Part shown: positions 39,037 through 50,369 of the stretch, piece by piece | How the letters are laid out: every line of letters begins with the position of its first letter | How positions within the stretch are numbered: the stretch's first letter is position 1 | Source: Rhexocercosporidium sp. MPI-PUGE-AT-0058 | Taxonomy: Eukaryota; Ascomycota; Leotiomycetes; Helotiales | DNA: 64,000 bases | Direction: 5' to 3' | Assembly (NCBI GenBank): GCA_020746875.1 | Contig: JAGTJL010000011.1 | Location: forward strand, 1,922,001-1,986,000 | Program-made: the position numbers and the translations under genes | The notes under the pieces: model-generated | Told to the model about the DNA's origin: nothing | The model's input: only the letters and a program-made list of their open reading frames with translations | The model's database searches: none

Positions 39037-39346
39037 TATTAAATTTGACTTCGGTAACTCGTGCCGATTCTATTTTAAAATAGCCGAAGGAGTTTCCACT
39101 GCTTACGCGGCCTGGAAATTACTTTCGTATTCCGGGAAATTACACTTGTATTTAATTACGTAACTCGTATAAGCTACGTAATTAGTTACGTAGTTATAAA
39201 AGCGTCGAAAAAAGCTATTATTTTATATATAACTATTAAAGAGCTCTTTTAGCTCTTTAAGTAAGTAAGTAAGCAATTCTCTCTCTTTAATCACGTGTCC
39301 TCACCTACTGCGCTTCCTCATTCTGATTAGCTCGCCTATTCTCACA
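39037..39346 (+). repeat. 3' LTR of copia element 2
   Basis: This 310-bp partner of 33211-33520 ends CTCACA. Confidence 0.85.
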
Positions 39347-40074
39347 GAATTAAGTCGGAAGTAAACGTACGCAAATTAAGCTTGCGAATCGCTAAATGCT
39401 TTACTATCGACACCAAGCACGAGCTGAAGTTGCGCTAGCTAAGTGTCGTAGTATAATTATATGCCATCAAACTTTAAAAAGTCCGGGAGTTGTCGTTTCG
39501 GCTTCTTCGGAGACGTTTCGGAGCGGTTTCGGACTTAATCTTAAATTAAAATTAAAGAACTTCGTAAAGAAATAATTATTAAAGAGAGAGCATCGATTTA
39601 GGAGTCTCTGTAAGCAAGCTCGTCGGTAAATTACTAGCAGATAATTTATAATTTTTATTATTAAAAGTTTATAATAAAGAAAGGAATTAAGGAGGAAGTT
39701 TTGATTCTAAAGTATTATATAATACTAGAAGTAACGGGCTAAATACGGAAGAGTCGTATATAAGTAAAAATGCGTATAAAAAGTAAAAGTAAGTAAATAG
39801 TATCGACGATAAAATTAACGACTTTAATCCAATCGAGCAGCAGAAGGAGTAATAATAGTAGCGGCAGCAGCAAATACTCTAGACGCACGTAGAGGAGTTT
39901 TTATATAATATAACGACGCAAGAGCCTTAGACGTGAAGATCGACTTAATATTTAAAATACAAAAATTACAGAGCTATTATATAAGAGGGAGCTATATATA
40001 TAAGGAGTCGGAGGGGAGTCGGACGTGTTCCGGACTCCTGACCTAGCCGAAGCATACCTGTCGTTACAAAAATA
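39347..40074. other. unassigned repeat-like DNA, possible solo LTR
   Basis: No gene is visible. The right part, read on the minus strand from 40072, starts TGTAACGACAGG and has a TATA-like CTTATATATATAGC, as in a retrotransposon promoter. The sequence ends ...CGTTACA before the repeat at 40075. I could not find a matching left end or TSD, so the LTR reading is tentative. Confidence 0.35.
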
Positions 40075-40620
40075 TTATTAATAAAGCTATCTGCGTATAT
40101 TTCGCTTGTAAGCAAGTATATAACTTCAAAACTTCCTTTTTAGTACTCTTAGCGTAATTATATATTTTGAATATTAACGTGCCTGAGCTTAGTCGATATA
40201 CGTTGGTTCTTACTAATTATAAGCTTAATCGTTTATTAATTATCGCAGAAGATATTCCAACAGCATCTTATATTAAGGTACATTTCCGTTAAGAGCTTCT
40301 GCAGCGCTATAATTATCTTTACAGTTCGCTCTACTCTTAAGAGCTCAGTTTTAATTATTGAGGTAGTAATTATCTTTTGTTTAGTTGTTATTTATAATAT
40401 AATACCCCCGAATAAAATAATAATAAGCTTTTATAAAAAACGCTTAGTTTTTAAATTATTTGCGAAAGAAGCATCAGAAGTTATTATAAGTTGCATTTCG
40501 CTCTCTTAACGACTGTAAATAATACTTAAGAAGCGTATGCTAAAGAAGTAGCGTATAATCTAATCTATAGCTTATAAGTGCTTCTGACTCGGGTTCGTTA
40601 AGAAATGCGACTACGAACAA
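40075..40620 (+). repeat. dispersed repeat of unknown type, copy 2
   Basis: It matches 12195-12738 in the same orientation and is less mutated than that copy. One plus-strand frame reads INVPELSRYTLVLTNYK and KVAYNLIYSL-like sequence with a handful of stops. The gene family is not recognised. Confidence 0.65.
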
Positions 40621-43173
40621 CGTTATCCCAAACTTTCCTCTCGATTCTCAGCGGCTTAGTGCCGCCACGTGTACATAATATTATACATCATAACGTACTT
40701 GATAAGTAAGCGGATTATGTATATTAACGGATCACACCCCACCAAAACTATCACTTTTATACTATTTAATTAGTTATGTCTTAACTAACTAACACTTAAT
40801 TAGCTTTTAAGGAAGGCCGAATAACTCTTATAATTAATTTATATAAATCTAGCTATTTTACGAGTATCCGCGAAGCCGCAAACACTTACGACGTTACTTA
40901 TTTAACTTTATATACGCGATTTCATAGACGCGTTTTATAATAAGAAATTCGATCCGTAAACCACAAGCTCATAGCTACGAAAGAATTAACGCTTGTTAAT
41001 TAGATTTTATTTATAAACGAATAAGGTTTATTAATTTATACGGCTTTAATTCGAGATATAGCTACGTTATTTCTTTAAAAACGGACCGATATAAACGCGT
41101 CTTTTACGTATATAATTAGAGTTCGGTAGCTATATAACTTCGTTTAATATTACGACTCTTTACGAACCTAATATAACCGAAAATACGACTATAAACGTGT
41201 TCTTTATAAAGATCTTATAATTATTTAAGATTGGTTTTAATTAATACAAAATACAGTCGTAAAATATGAGATTTAAGACGAAAATATTTATAACTTTAAT
41301 AAAACGAGCTTTTAAATAGACGTAATTTCAATTACAAAGGTTATTACGGCTTTTAAATAAGCTTTGCGGCTCGTTACGATTTAACCTAAGAACCGCGAAT
41401 GAGTTACGATTATTAAGTGTATTAATTTAAGCGGTTAGTCGCTTTTCTTAATGATTATACTTAAAGGCAAAACTTATATTTCTTCTTAATATCTCGACTC
41501 TTTACCGTTTAATTAAATAATTATAGTTAGTAATAATAGCTAGACGACTAATTAATTAAGCCTAACTTAGCTTACGGACGTGTTTTATTTATATATAAAA
41601 GATTATAAAAAAGATATATATCGGCTTTTAATTTTTAACGGATACAAAAGCTACGTAACGCCTAAATTCGATTTGTTTTATAAAGACTATTATATTATTA
41701 CTCTTTATATATTACTACATTTGTCGCATTTACTTTAACCTCTTAATATTAGTTATTTTACGGGTTTAAAACAATTATACAGACGTTAAATTAAAGATTT
41801 AATGCGAATTAAAGTTAGCTATATTAATAAGTCTAATTTTTTTTTAGCTTATCTTATAGCTCGTACAAAAGCTTTAACTTCAAATACAATCCATAGTAGA
41901 TTCGCAGCTACTGGATTAGTCCCGTACGACCCTAAACATGTCCTCTCAAAGCTTAATACTTAATTACGGACGCCTACCCCTCCTCCTCCTCCCGCGACCG
42001 AATAAGCGACTTAGGTCCCAGAGACGCCACATATTATACTTAGTCAGAACTATTAGCCGAAAACGCGTAAAAGCGCGAATTTTCGCGACACAGCTTTCTT
42101 TACCCTATTAATCCTACAATAAAATGCTACTACCACGTAATCCCCTTAGTCCCTTAGACCTAAATATTACTCGTGGGAAGGATTTTACCTCTTATAAAAG
42201 AAGTCGTATTAAATAGGCTTATGTTAACGGCGTAAAATCTAAGGGCATTATGACTCTCCTTAAAGTCTCGCGCGGAGTTATACGATTAACCCTCGCAACT
42301 ACTCATCTTCGCACTAAAGGAGCTTCTCTTTTAAAATTTAGTACGCTAAAGACTTATTTTATACGGGATATGCGATCCCTCGTGCGTCATATTAAGAATA
42401 ACCTCGACGATACGTACGTAAAGGTCTAGAGGGCGTAGGACAAGAAATACTTTAATTTTATAATTAAGCGTGAGCTTTTAAAGCATAACATACGTAATTA
42501 AAGGGCTAAGAAGAGGCCTAAACTCACAGAAGAACACCGAGCTGCGCGGCTTACTTAATATATTAAGCATAAGAATATGACCTTTAAAGAATAAGGATTA
42601 ATAATATAAAATGACAAGTGTTTTATTAAGCGAGGGAAAGGCAAAAAAACGAAATAGGTATTCCGTACTCCGGCTTAGAAATGGGACCACGACATAATCG
42701 AAACCTATAAAGCGTCGAAGGGTATGACTATTATAGTTTAAAAATGTTTTTAAGACCACGGGCGGTCTAATTTATATATTATAGATTAGGATTTTAAGTT
42801 TAAGAAACATAAGTATTCCGTTAACTTATATCTTAAGGTTTTAAACGGCCAGCTCGACCCGTAATATAAGAAATTGGACGATTTAAGGTATATATTTATA
42901 TAAGATAATGTCCCGATTTATAAAGCCTATAAGGTCTAGGATTAGTTCGTTAAATATAAAATAATCGTAATAAATTAGCCACCTTACTCCCCTGACCTTA
43001 ACCCTATCGAGCACATCTAGTACTTCCTTAAGCAAATAATAATAAAATTATACCCTAAACTCTTAGCGTGTAAAGGAAAGTCAGAACAGGATCGGGAGAA
43101 CGTAGAAGAGGCGTTAAAAGTGTGTTAGGCAGCTATTTCAAAGGCAAGGTTCGATACTTTGTATTAAACTATA

Positions 43174-45025
43174 ACGTCTTACCCCTAGATTCCGCCCACC
43201 CCTAGATTCCGCCCACCCCTAGATTCCGCCCACCTCGCTTAATTTTAGTATTTAATACTTAATACTTAATAACTCTATATTGCGCTAACTTTTATTTAAG
43301 ATATTATAGAGTTTAATTCTCTTCTTAATTCTGATTTTAAAGACTTAATTTGGCGTTTTCTAGCTGCGATTTAAGCCTTTTTAATAATATATATTATGGC
43401 AAACTTAAAATTTGAACTCGTTTAGACTTTCCGTCTTTTATTTAGCCTTAACTGCTTTAATTTCTCTTTTAATTCTTTGATTTTTATATTTACCTTTTTT
43501 AATTTATAATCTCTTTTATTAATTCTTTTTATAACCTTTTTAAAAAGCAAACGTTACGTTAAAAGTTAATTATATAATCTACTAGCTAAAGTACAAATCT
43601 ATATATACAAATCTTTTTTAGCCCTTAAAGTTTAAACCTTAATTAAAGTATTAATTACTTTTGAAGGTAGTATTGGCGTTTTCTAAGGCTTTAGAAGAAA
43701 TGGATTTATTAATTTATTATTGTTTTCTAATAGTAAAGGGCTTATTAATGACTTGACTATAAATACCGGCTATAATCCCGTAGTTTTTTACCTCGCCTTA
43801 ATATTAAAAGGTATAATACTTTTTTAACGTACCTTTTAATAGTAAATAAGAAAGTTATGCTTATTAATTAAAGTAAAATTAATTAAAGAATTTAACTTTT
43901 ATAGTTCTTTTTAGTAAGCACGCTTTAAGACAGAGAAAACCGTTAAATTTAAAAGTTATAAGACGTATAACGTATATATAAATAAAAATAAAAGGTATAT
44001 ATTATGTTTAGGACACTTTTAAAGGAATTCCGTAGTCGTATGACTTTTATGGCCGTTTAAAATAAGAAGTCTTACTAAATGATTACGTGGTTTCGTTTAA
44101 GGGATAACGACCTTTTTTTAATTATTTAAAGGCCATTTAATCAGTTGTCCACCTATTTTCAGTGGCTATAAAGTGCTATTAGTCGAATACGTCTAATTAA
44201 GACGGAAACCACTGTTGTTAAACCGATTTTCTTTTATAAATTATAGTTAATAACGTAAAAGCTTTAATTATAGAGATATACTTAATAATTATTGTTTACG
44301 CATGCGAACCTAGTTGTTTTCTTTAAATTTTGCGGCTCTTAGCGTTCTTTATAATATATTTATTAAGACCATAGTCTTTTATAATATTAGTCTTGTTTAT
44401 ATTTTATTATTAATAAGTTAAAATAGCCTTAATAATCGAAATCTTTAACTTTTAGAACCACGGCTTAATAACTTCGGTATAAGCGGCGTTAATACATATA
44501 GAATCGATGTAGATTTGCCTCTTAGTCTTTAGAATAGGATTACGTGTTAAAAATCGTATTATTTAGTGTTTTTTTAATAATAAATAGTCTTCTTAAAGTA
44601 TTAAAAGCCTCTCTTTAAACACCTTAATTTATATATACGTAACTCTATAACTAAGAGACTCTTGAGTTAAAATTTAATTAGTCAATCGATTTTCTATTAT
44701 CGTAGGTAGCCTTTATAAGTGACTAAAAGCCTTTTTACGTGGTTAAGTCGTTGTGTTACGGTTACGAAGTATAGACCTTAGAATACCTTACTTTAAGTAT
44801 GCCTTTTGCAAAGACTTGCTATTTGCGACTTCCTTAAGCGCAAATATGATGTCATACTTTATATATTCAGGCTTTATAATGAAAACAATGCGAATTCCAA
44901 ATTTAAAGAGAATCGATTAAAGAATGGAAGAGTAATTAATTATTTAAGTTGGTAGGTAGGAGTGGCGGTGAGTTAAGCGAGGGTGGGCGGAATCTAGGGG
45001 TGGGCGGAATCTAGGGGTGAGACGT
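43174..45025 (-). mobile_element. Fot1/pogo-like element inserted in the Tc1-type gene
   Basis: Inverted ends ACGTCTYACCCC with TA on both sides (43172-43173, 45026-45027); 1852 bp. The ends contain tandem 17-bp units (ACCCCTAGATTCCGCCC): three at the left (43181-43231) and two at the right. On the minus strand, at about 44890-43620, a pogo/Fot1 DDE transposase is readable, including RLLILNGHKSHTTTEFL near 44060-44020, with many stops. Removing it rejoins the Tc1-type reading frame exactly at TA. Confidence 0.85.
43181..43231. repeat. 17-bp tandem units in a transposon inverted end
   Basis: Three perfect copies of ACCCCTAGATTCCGCCC. The opposite end of the element has two, and the older copies at 17906 and 18052 have two degenerate ones. 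Confidence 0.9.
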
Positions 45026-45790
45026 TAAGCCATAGGATTGAGGCTTGTATCGCGGCAGATGATTGGCAAACGAAGTACTAAGGTCAGTTTTTAATACAAA
45101 TCCTCGATTTTACGATGTAATTAAAGAGGAGAGTCTAACGAATCCAGTGGTTCAATTTGTTTGTAAATAGCTTTAATACTCGTGGAGTTGTAGGTATATA
45201 TAGCAGTTAGTAGAAATACAATGTTTTGGCAATTCGCTTAAATGGCTCAAACATCTGGAGGGGGACAGTAATATACAGGAGTTGGAATTACAAGCTAAGG
45301 CAATCGGAGACTTCGTACAACGTCGTACGGCTGGTTCTTCTAGCCCTATAGACCGTGCGATTCAACAATTAGTCAAAGGTTGTTAAATGGCTATGCACTC
45401 TGCGGTTCTTCTTACAAACGAAAACAAAAAGCTACGGGCCGCGAATGAACGCCAAAAGAAGAAGAGAGCTATACGGAGGTCATATATTGCTACGGGGGGT
45501 GTTTTGACAATATAGGAGGGCTTAAATCGATCTATAATTGCAAATATAGAGCCTATAGGTCAGTCTACGGGTGGGGTTGAAGAGGGACGAATCCGCGCGC
45601 CGCGGACGTGTAGTATGTGTAAATCGCTTGAACACACGGCCCGTACGTGTCCACTTAAATTTAATTCAACTTAATTTAGTTTAATAATAATAATTTTAAT
45701 TCGTTGTTGAATTATTAGTTCTTAAAGTGGTAGTTTTGGTGGGGTGTGATCCGTTAACATGCATGATCCGCTTACTTATCAAGTACGTTA

Positions 45791-47087
45791 CCTGAGTTTA
45801 ACTGACGCGTGTTATGTAGGGGCAGAAACAAGAGCACTTGGTGCCCAGCTGAGCCTTACAGTGACTCCTGCAAATGCTCCAATAGCTGCGCGAAAAGCCT
45901 TCAATGTACAAGTACGAATTGCTATTAGATTACGACCTTCCCCGGCATAACTTGTTTGATCATAAAATACACATGGGGATGCGGGAGTGTGGAGAGTGTC
46001 GATTCTGTGTATCTGGGGGATGGCGAGAATTAATGAAATGAGGGAAACGCGGAGGGGTCCAAGGGGAGGCTGGCAGCTGCTGTCTGGATCCCGACCACAT
46101 GTATCATTAAAACTCAATCCCTGTTATCGCAACAAACACTGATTGCTCTGCCGTATCATCAGCTCTGTATCGTTCGTTGCTTTTGTGCTCTCTAGTATCA
46201 GGACTCTCAGTCAATTTCTGCATTTCATCACGCCAACCATCCGTACTCTATATGGACACAAATGCAAACCCGACACCGCTGCTTTGTGACTCTTGAATCG
46301 CTCAAATCGGAAATTGGAAACCTCCAAAGGAGAACTTATCGTGAATCTAGATTCGTAACGCCTCCAGGTAGGGCACACCCAAACAAAAACATCTCAACGA
46401 GCCCTAGGCAGGAAAGCACGTGTTCTAGTGTTTTGGTGTGCAGCTTTGCGGAAGGTGGTTGTCTTGAATCCCACCATGAGGTTGTTACCGCTTGAAAATG
46501 TATACAGTTATGTTTACTGAACCAAACAAGGTGAGTGTTCTTGCTCGTGGGGTGGTGACTGGTGTAACGACCGTTCCATTGTTTTTGTTTTGTTCGGTCC
46601 GCCACTCGAGTCTCCTCGCCTGCCCTGCCTGTCCATTTTATCCCGACCTTACCGAAATCCCGGTTTGACCCAATAAACTAAAGATCACCACGCCGCAACC
46701 ATGCCATGCCTCCTGCATCCTGGCGCATGCATCCAATTTGACCGAGCTCAGGGCGCCGTAAACCCCAATTCTAAATACGAGGGCGGCATGGCAGCTTGGC
46801 ATGGCACGGCATGGGTATTCTTGTCTTGTCCGAGCTTCTTTCGGTCAGGGGTAGGCGGTAAGAGGCTGCAAAATAAGTAAATATCCTTCCTTGCGCCGCC
46901 CCTCTCGCGCGCGTTGCTCTGGCCTGCCTTTCCTTCTTTCTGGTTGACTTACAGTCCTTTCCTGCCTTCCAGCCGTCCGGGCAGAATCACAGTCTTTTCT
47001 GCACACGTTCATTGTTGACTTTCGTTGGTTATTCTATCCCTGGAGCCGATCCTGCTCTTCCGACGATTTGCCCGCCCTCACTATGCG
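45791..47087. other. non-repeat intergenic region, upstream of the glycosyltransferase gene
   Basis: Composition is normal. Overlapping short frames occur on both strands but none has domain features. The last 250 bp contain C+T-rich stretches (about 46890-46980), as is common in fungal promoters, and a short GGCATGGCA-type repeat cluster near 46790-46810. No RNA gene was recognised. Confidence 0.6.
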
Positions 47088-49693
47088 ATGATGGTGCTGC
47101 AGTTCAACCGCCACTTCCAGAAAGTTGCGATTCTAAGCACACTGTTATTCTGCACGAGTTTGCTCTATTTTCACCAGTCCCCTATCCCATATATCCGGCA
47201 CCAGATCCCTCAGCTTTCTAGCTCGAGCAACCACCATGGAGCGCAGACTTCCGAAGCCTACTCGATCAAGCCGCTCGTCTACATCTTTCCGCAGTATTAC
47301 ATTTTCGAGGACAACAATAGATTGCATGGAGAGAACTTTACGGAATGGGTGAATGTGAAGAAAGTAACACACAATGCCTTTGGTTTGGAGACAATCAGGC
47401 CGCATGAGTCGATAGGATTTTACAATGGCCTGGAATTCCGTACGAGGGAACGTCAAGGCCGTTTCCTCCGCGACCATGGATTCCACGGCGCGGTGTTCCA
47501 CCACTACTGGTTTGCCGGGCGGCCGGTCATGGAGCATGTTATTCAGAAAATGCTGGAGGATGGAGAGCCAAACATTCCATTTATGCTGAGCGTAAGTGAT
47601 TTTTGGGCTTTGTTTCTCGGGAATTGTACCCCCTGTACTGACGTCTCAATCCTACAGTGGGCGAACGAACCGTGGTCAGCAAGATGGGATGGATCGGGCG
47701 GTAATGGGAAAGTGTTAATCGCGCAAGAGTACGGACTGCAGGTTGCGTGGAGGAAACATTTCGACTGGCTTCTGCCATTCTTCCGACATCCGAAGTACAT
47801 TCGATCGAACGGGAGGATTCAGTTTGTGGTCTACAACCCAACACACATTGGACACATTGGGCCCCAGATGTTCGCTGCGTGGCGGCAGTGGGCTGTGGAG
47901 GAAGGACTCGGCGGTATGGATATCATTGAGACGCGCTGGGGCGAGGGGAGTGATAAGGGTCCGGACTCGTGGGTGGGATATCCACCAGATGCTGTTAATG
48001 AGTTTGCGCCTCATGCTGGTGGGCGAGATCAGTCAGTATTTTCTTCTCTGAAGAAGATAGCACGAGTCTACCACCGTGGGACATTGGTGAGTCCTTTTTT
48101 CAATAGCCCTTCATACAGTAGTCTTCTTTTCCAAATTCAGAAAGTGGGAACGATTAGTTCTTGTGCCACGTTTATTCGTGACAGATATCTTGAATTCATT
48201 GAAGCACATAGATTAACAGGGTTTCGAAATTAGGCATGCTGGGATACCACCCCTCGTCATCCAACGGACCATCTAGCTGTGGCTCTACCAATGTGCCATC
48301 CCAGAACCTGGCAACAACACCTAGTGGAGATGTTCCAGAAGATAAAGTCAGAGCCGAATCCAATTGGATCTGAAAACTTCTTCTTTGTGAACGCGTTGAA
48401 TGAATGGGGCGAGGGTAATGCTATTGTAAGTATATATAACCCAAGAAATCCTTCATTCTCCATGTTCGAGAATGGCACCTGCGTATCTCATATTGTTCAC
48501 GAATATCAATCTCTCCAAATGAGTTCGAATGCAGCAACTGACTCAAAGTTGCAACTTAGGAACCGAGTGCTCAGTTCGGTGACGGATATGGTATCGCCAT
48601 GAAAAATGCCCTACGAATATCCGAGAAAGAGCATGTCTGGGCCGATGTTTCTAATGGACTCAGACTTGCACGGGACAAAGAGGTCGCTGCTGTGATGGAA
48701 AAGACGGCCGATGCCTGTGTTCTCATCCGTGCCTCCCCCGACAATGCAGAGGACAAAATCTTCAAATTGTCGGCTATGCTACGCTCTCTCCAAGCACAAC
48801 AGAACAAGAACTGGAGAGCTATGGTGTATCAATCGGATAGAGCTCCGTTTCCAGATCTTGGTCCCGTTGTCACTCGAGCTCTCGATGCCCGGATCAAGCA
48901 TGTCGAGATATCTAAGGACATCGCTATCCCAATGCCAGGAAGCGAGGATACGAGTTTCTTGGCCACGGACTGGGTTATCAAGGAATTATCTACTTTGAGC
49001 CCGGGGTGTGCGTCTGCAAAGTATCTTCTGGTTACTGATGGATCAAATACTTACGAGCCGAATGCTTTTGACTCTCTGTCCAAGTCTGAGGATCTGATAG
49101 GCTTGAATGTTGAATCTCGTCAACATGTATGGGATCACCCTCAATTGCAGAGCAAGTCCTGGGATAGCCGTTGCTCACAGTTGCAAGAAGTGAGTATTCA
49201 GATACCTCCACATATCTGACCTATAAGAACTAACCGTTTCCTCTAGCCCCGGTTGAATCTATGTAGCGCCTCAAACCCAGAGCTCGCGACTTTCGATCTC
49301 TCAGCAACCTTCCTCAACTTCGCCAAATTCCAAGCCGAGAACCACTCCTTCGACCGAGTCTTCCACGACTTCCCCCACCCCCAGTCCGGAGCGTTTGCCG
49401 AATACCTAGTCAACGAACGGAAATGGACCTTCTCCACTGCACTAGGAAACGAGTGCCACGTGCGCCACAATCCAGCGTACAGTTCCTGTCTGAAGACAGG
49501 GAATTTCTGGTTCGATTCGCCTGTGCCCAAGGAGATGGGATGTTATTCTACGACGAGTCTACTTAAGCTGTTTGAGAAGACGAGTCCGGTTCTGGACGTG
49601 TTGGATTTGGAGTTCTTTAGGAAGAATGGGTACTGTGTTAGGTATAAGGAGGAGGCTTATGGGAAGATGGTGGCTTTGAATGGGAATGTGTGA
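47088..49693 (+). CDS. WbsX-type glycosyltransferase with a second glycosyltransferase-like domain, membrane-anchored
   Basis: Five exons: 47088-47591, 47658-48086, 48234-48425, 48560-49189 and 49247-49693. All introns are phase 0 with GTRAGT donors and CAG/TAG acceptors, giving about 733 residues. The first ATG is at 47088. Residues about 10-27 form one hydrophobic segment, so a type II Golgi/ER membrane protein is likely. Residues about 60-400 match the WbsX/GT99-like family: FPQYY near the start, FTEWVNVKK, HHYWFAG, WANEPWSARWDG (restored across intron 1), CWDTTPRHP (across intron 2) and NALNEWGEGNA. From about 400, a second domain has LLVTDGSNTYEP, resembling the metal-binding region of GT-A enzymes. 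WbsX proteins are best known from bacterial polysaccharide clusters. The acceptor and donor substrates are unknown. Confidence 0.85.
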
Positions 49694-50369
49694 GGGTTTA
49701 CGGATATGCTTTAGGAATATTTGAAATTTGGTGGAGCGGGCGAGTGAACTGGACAGGATCTTGCGATGAGAGAGATTCTCGTTGCTCTCTAGTACTCGGA
49801 AGAGACTCGAAGTCTCAGGAGAGCTGATGAGGTCAGATGGAGCAGCATCAAGCTGGCTCACCGAGGGACATTCGAGCCATGATAGGCTGAGTGTGTGCTA
49901 GGAAGGCAGCACATGGGGAAGAGATAGTCAGATGTCTTTGAGGGAGTCTCGTCACGCGAAGAATGGGGCCTCCCAGGCGCCCAGGAGATTTAGAAGTCAG
50001 CACATGTAATGGCATGTTTTCTCGACAATATGAGTAATAATACATATTATTTCTTCAGACCACCGACTCCTTGTTCGAGTATTTTCAAGCATTGAGAATC
50101 GTCAACTAGTGACGGACGGCACACTGGGGTTTGCTCGCCGCGATATTAGCTGACATCTAGCCAACGGTACTACTTCGTTCAATCAGAAAAAACACGTCAG
50201 TAGAGACACCAAGGCCAAACCCATGTAATTTACTGACAAGTCTAATTAAGAAAGTACATGAAAACGAGAAGATAGCAGGAAACCCAAGCGATAAGTCCCC
50301 TCAAGCAAGACGCACCAACACACACCCTCACAGGCTCACTCAAGACAGCAGATCCAACCACCCACCCAC
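49694..50369. other. intergenic region between convergent genes
   Basis: It holds the 3' ends of the glycosyltransferase gene (plus) and the small minus-strand gene. No further coding sequence, repeat or RNA gene is supported. Confidence 0.6.

Larger units (their letters stand above)
33211..39346 (+). mobile_element. Ty1/copia element 2, full length, RIP-mutated
   Basis: 310-bp LTRs lie at 33211-33520 and 39037-39346, of the same family as the solo LTRs at 19.3 and 20.3 kb. The interior is plus-strand: gag with a zinc knuckle, integrase, reverse transcriptase and RNase H. The flanks are TTTTA on the left and GAATT on the right, so no TSD is visible. Either one flank is rearranged or the two LTRs derive from recombination between copies. 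Confidence 0.8.
42130..45083 (+). pseudogene. Tc1/mariner-type transposase, split by a Fot1-like element
   Basis: The plus strand gives a nearly complete Tc1-type transposase: an N-terminal helix-turn-helix region (42180-42330), then the DDE core. Visible landmarks are TEEHRAARLT, VFRTPA-KWDHDIIETYK, GRSNLYIID, FI-DNVPIYKAYKV (second Asp) and INQPPYSPDLNPIEH-like sequence near 42975-43020. The C-terminus resumes after the insertion as SHRIEACIAADDWQTKY (45028-45083). Stops are W or Q codons changed by transition. The element's own inverted ends were not identified. Confidence 0.8.
40770..45673 (+). pseudogene. pogo-family transposase, split
   Basis: The N-terminal and central part (40770-42080) has many stops. 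The C-terminal part (about 45240-45673) is nearly intact. It contains AMHSAVLLTNENKKLRAAN (45389-45450), RRSYIATGG and a CxxC...H...C cluster (CSMCKSLEHTARTC, about 45612-45650), typical of fungal pogo-like transposases. It has only two internal stops, a TAA near 45384 and a TAG near 45513, both explained by CpA to TpA. The gap holds the Tc1-type gene. Confidence 0.7.
40693..45788 (+). mobile_element. pogo-type DNA transposon with long inverted ends and nested insertions
   Basis: The inverted ends start ACGTACTTGATAAGTAAGCGG (40693) and finish with its complement at 45788, flanked by TA (40691-40692 and 45789-45790). Pairing continues inward about 90 bp (through GGATCACACCCCACC). The plus-strand transposase starts near 40770 with a helix-turn-helix (FKEGRITLIINLYK, then SIREAANTYDV) and runs to about 42080. 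Its C-terminal part resumes near 45240 and ends near 45670. A Tc1-type gene and a Fot1-like element lie in between. The left half is heavily RIP-mutated and the right end hardly at all. Confidence 0.75.

Noticed and set aside
1..45800. Possible mitochondrial or centromeric origin because of very high AT content
   Set aside because: The AT-richness is explained by RIP-type decay of recognisable transposons; no mitochondrial genes or satellite arrays are seen.
45759..46117. Short frames on both strands just right of the pogo element
   Set aside because: They overlap on opposite strands; the plus-strand one starts in the transposon's inverted end. No domain features or splice support.
46262..46605. 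Two overlapping 77- and 89-codon frames
   Set aside because: Opposite strands of the same DNA, no recognisable composition or motif; treated as chance frames in an intergenic region.
47025..47087. Start of the glycosyltransferase upstream of 47088
   Set aside because: The extension begins at TTG, not used as a start in fungal nuclear genes; the first in-frame ATG at 47088 gives a good membrane anchor.
47145..48014. Several 85-130 codon minus-strand frames
   Set aside because: Shadows of the glycosyltransferase exons, which carry clear family motifs on the plus strand.
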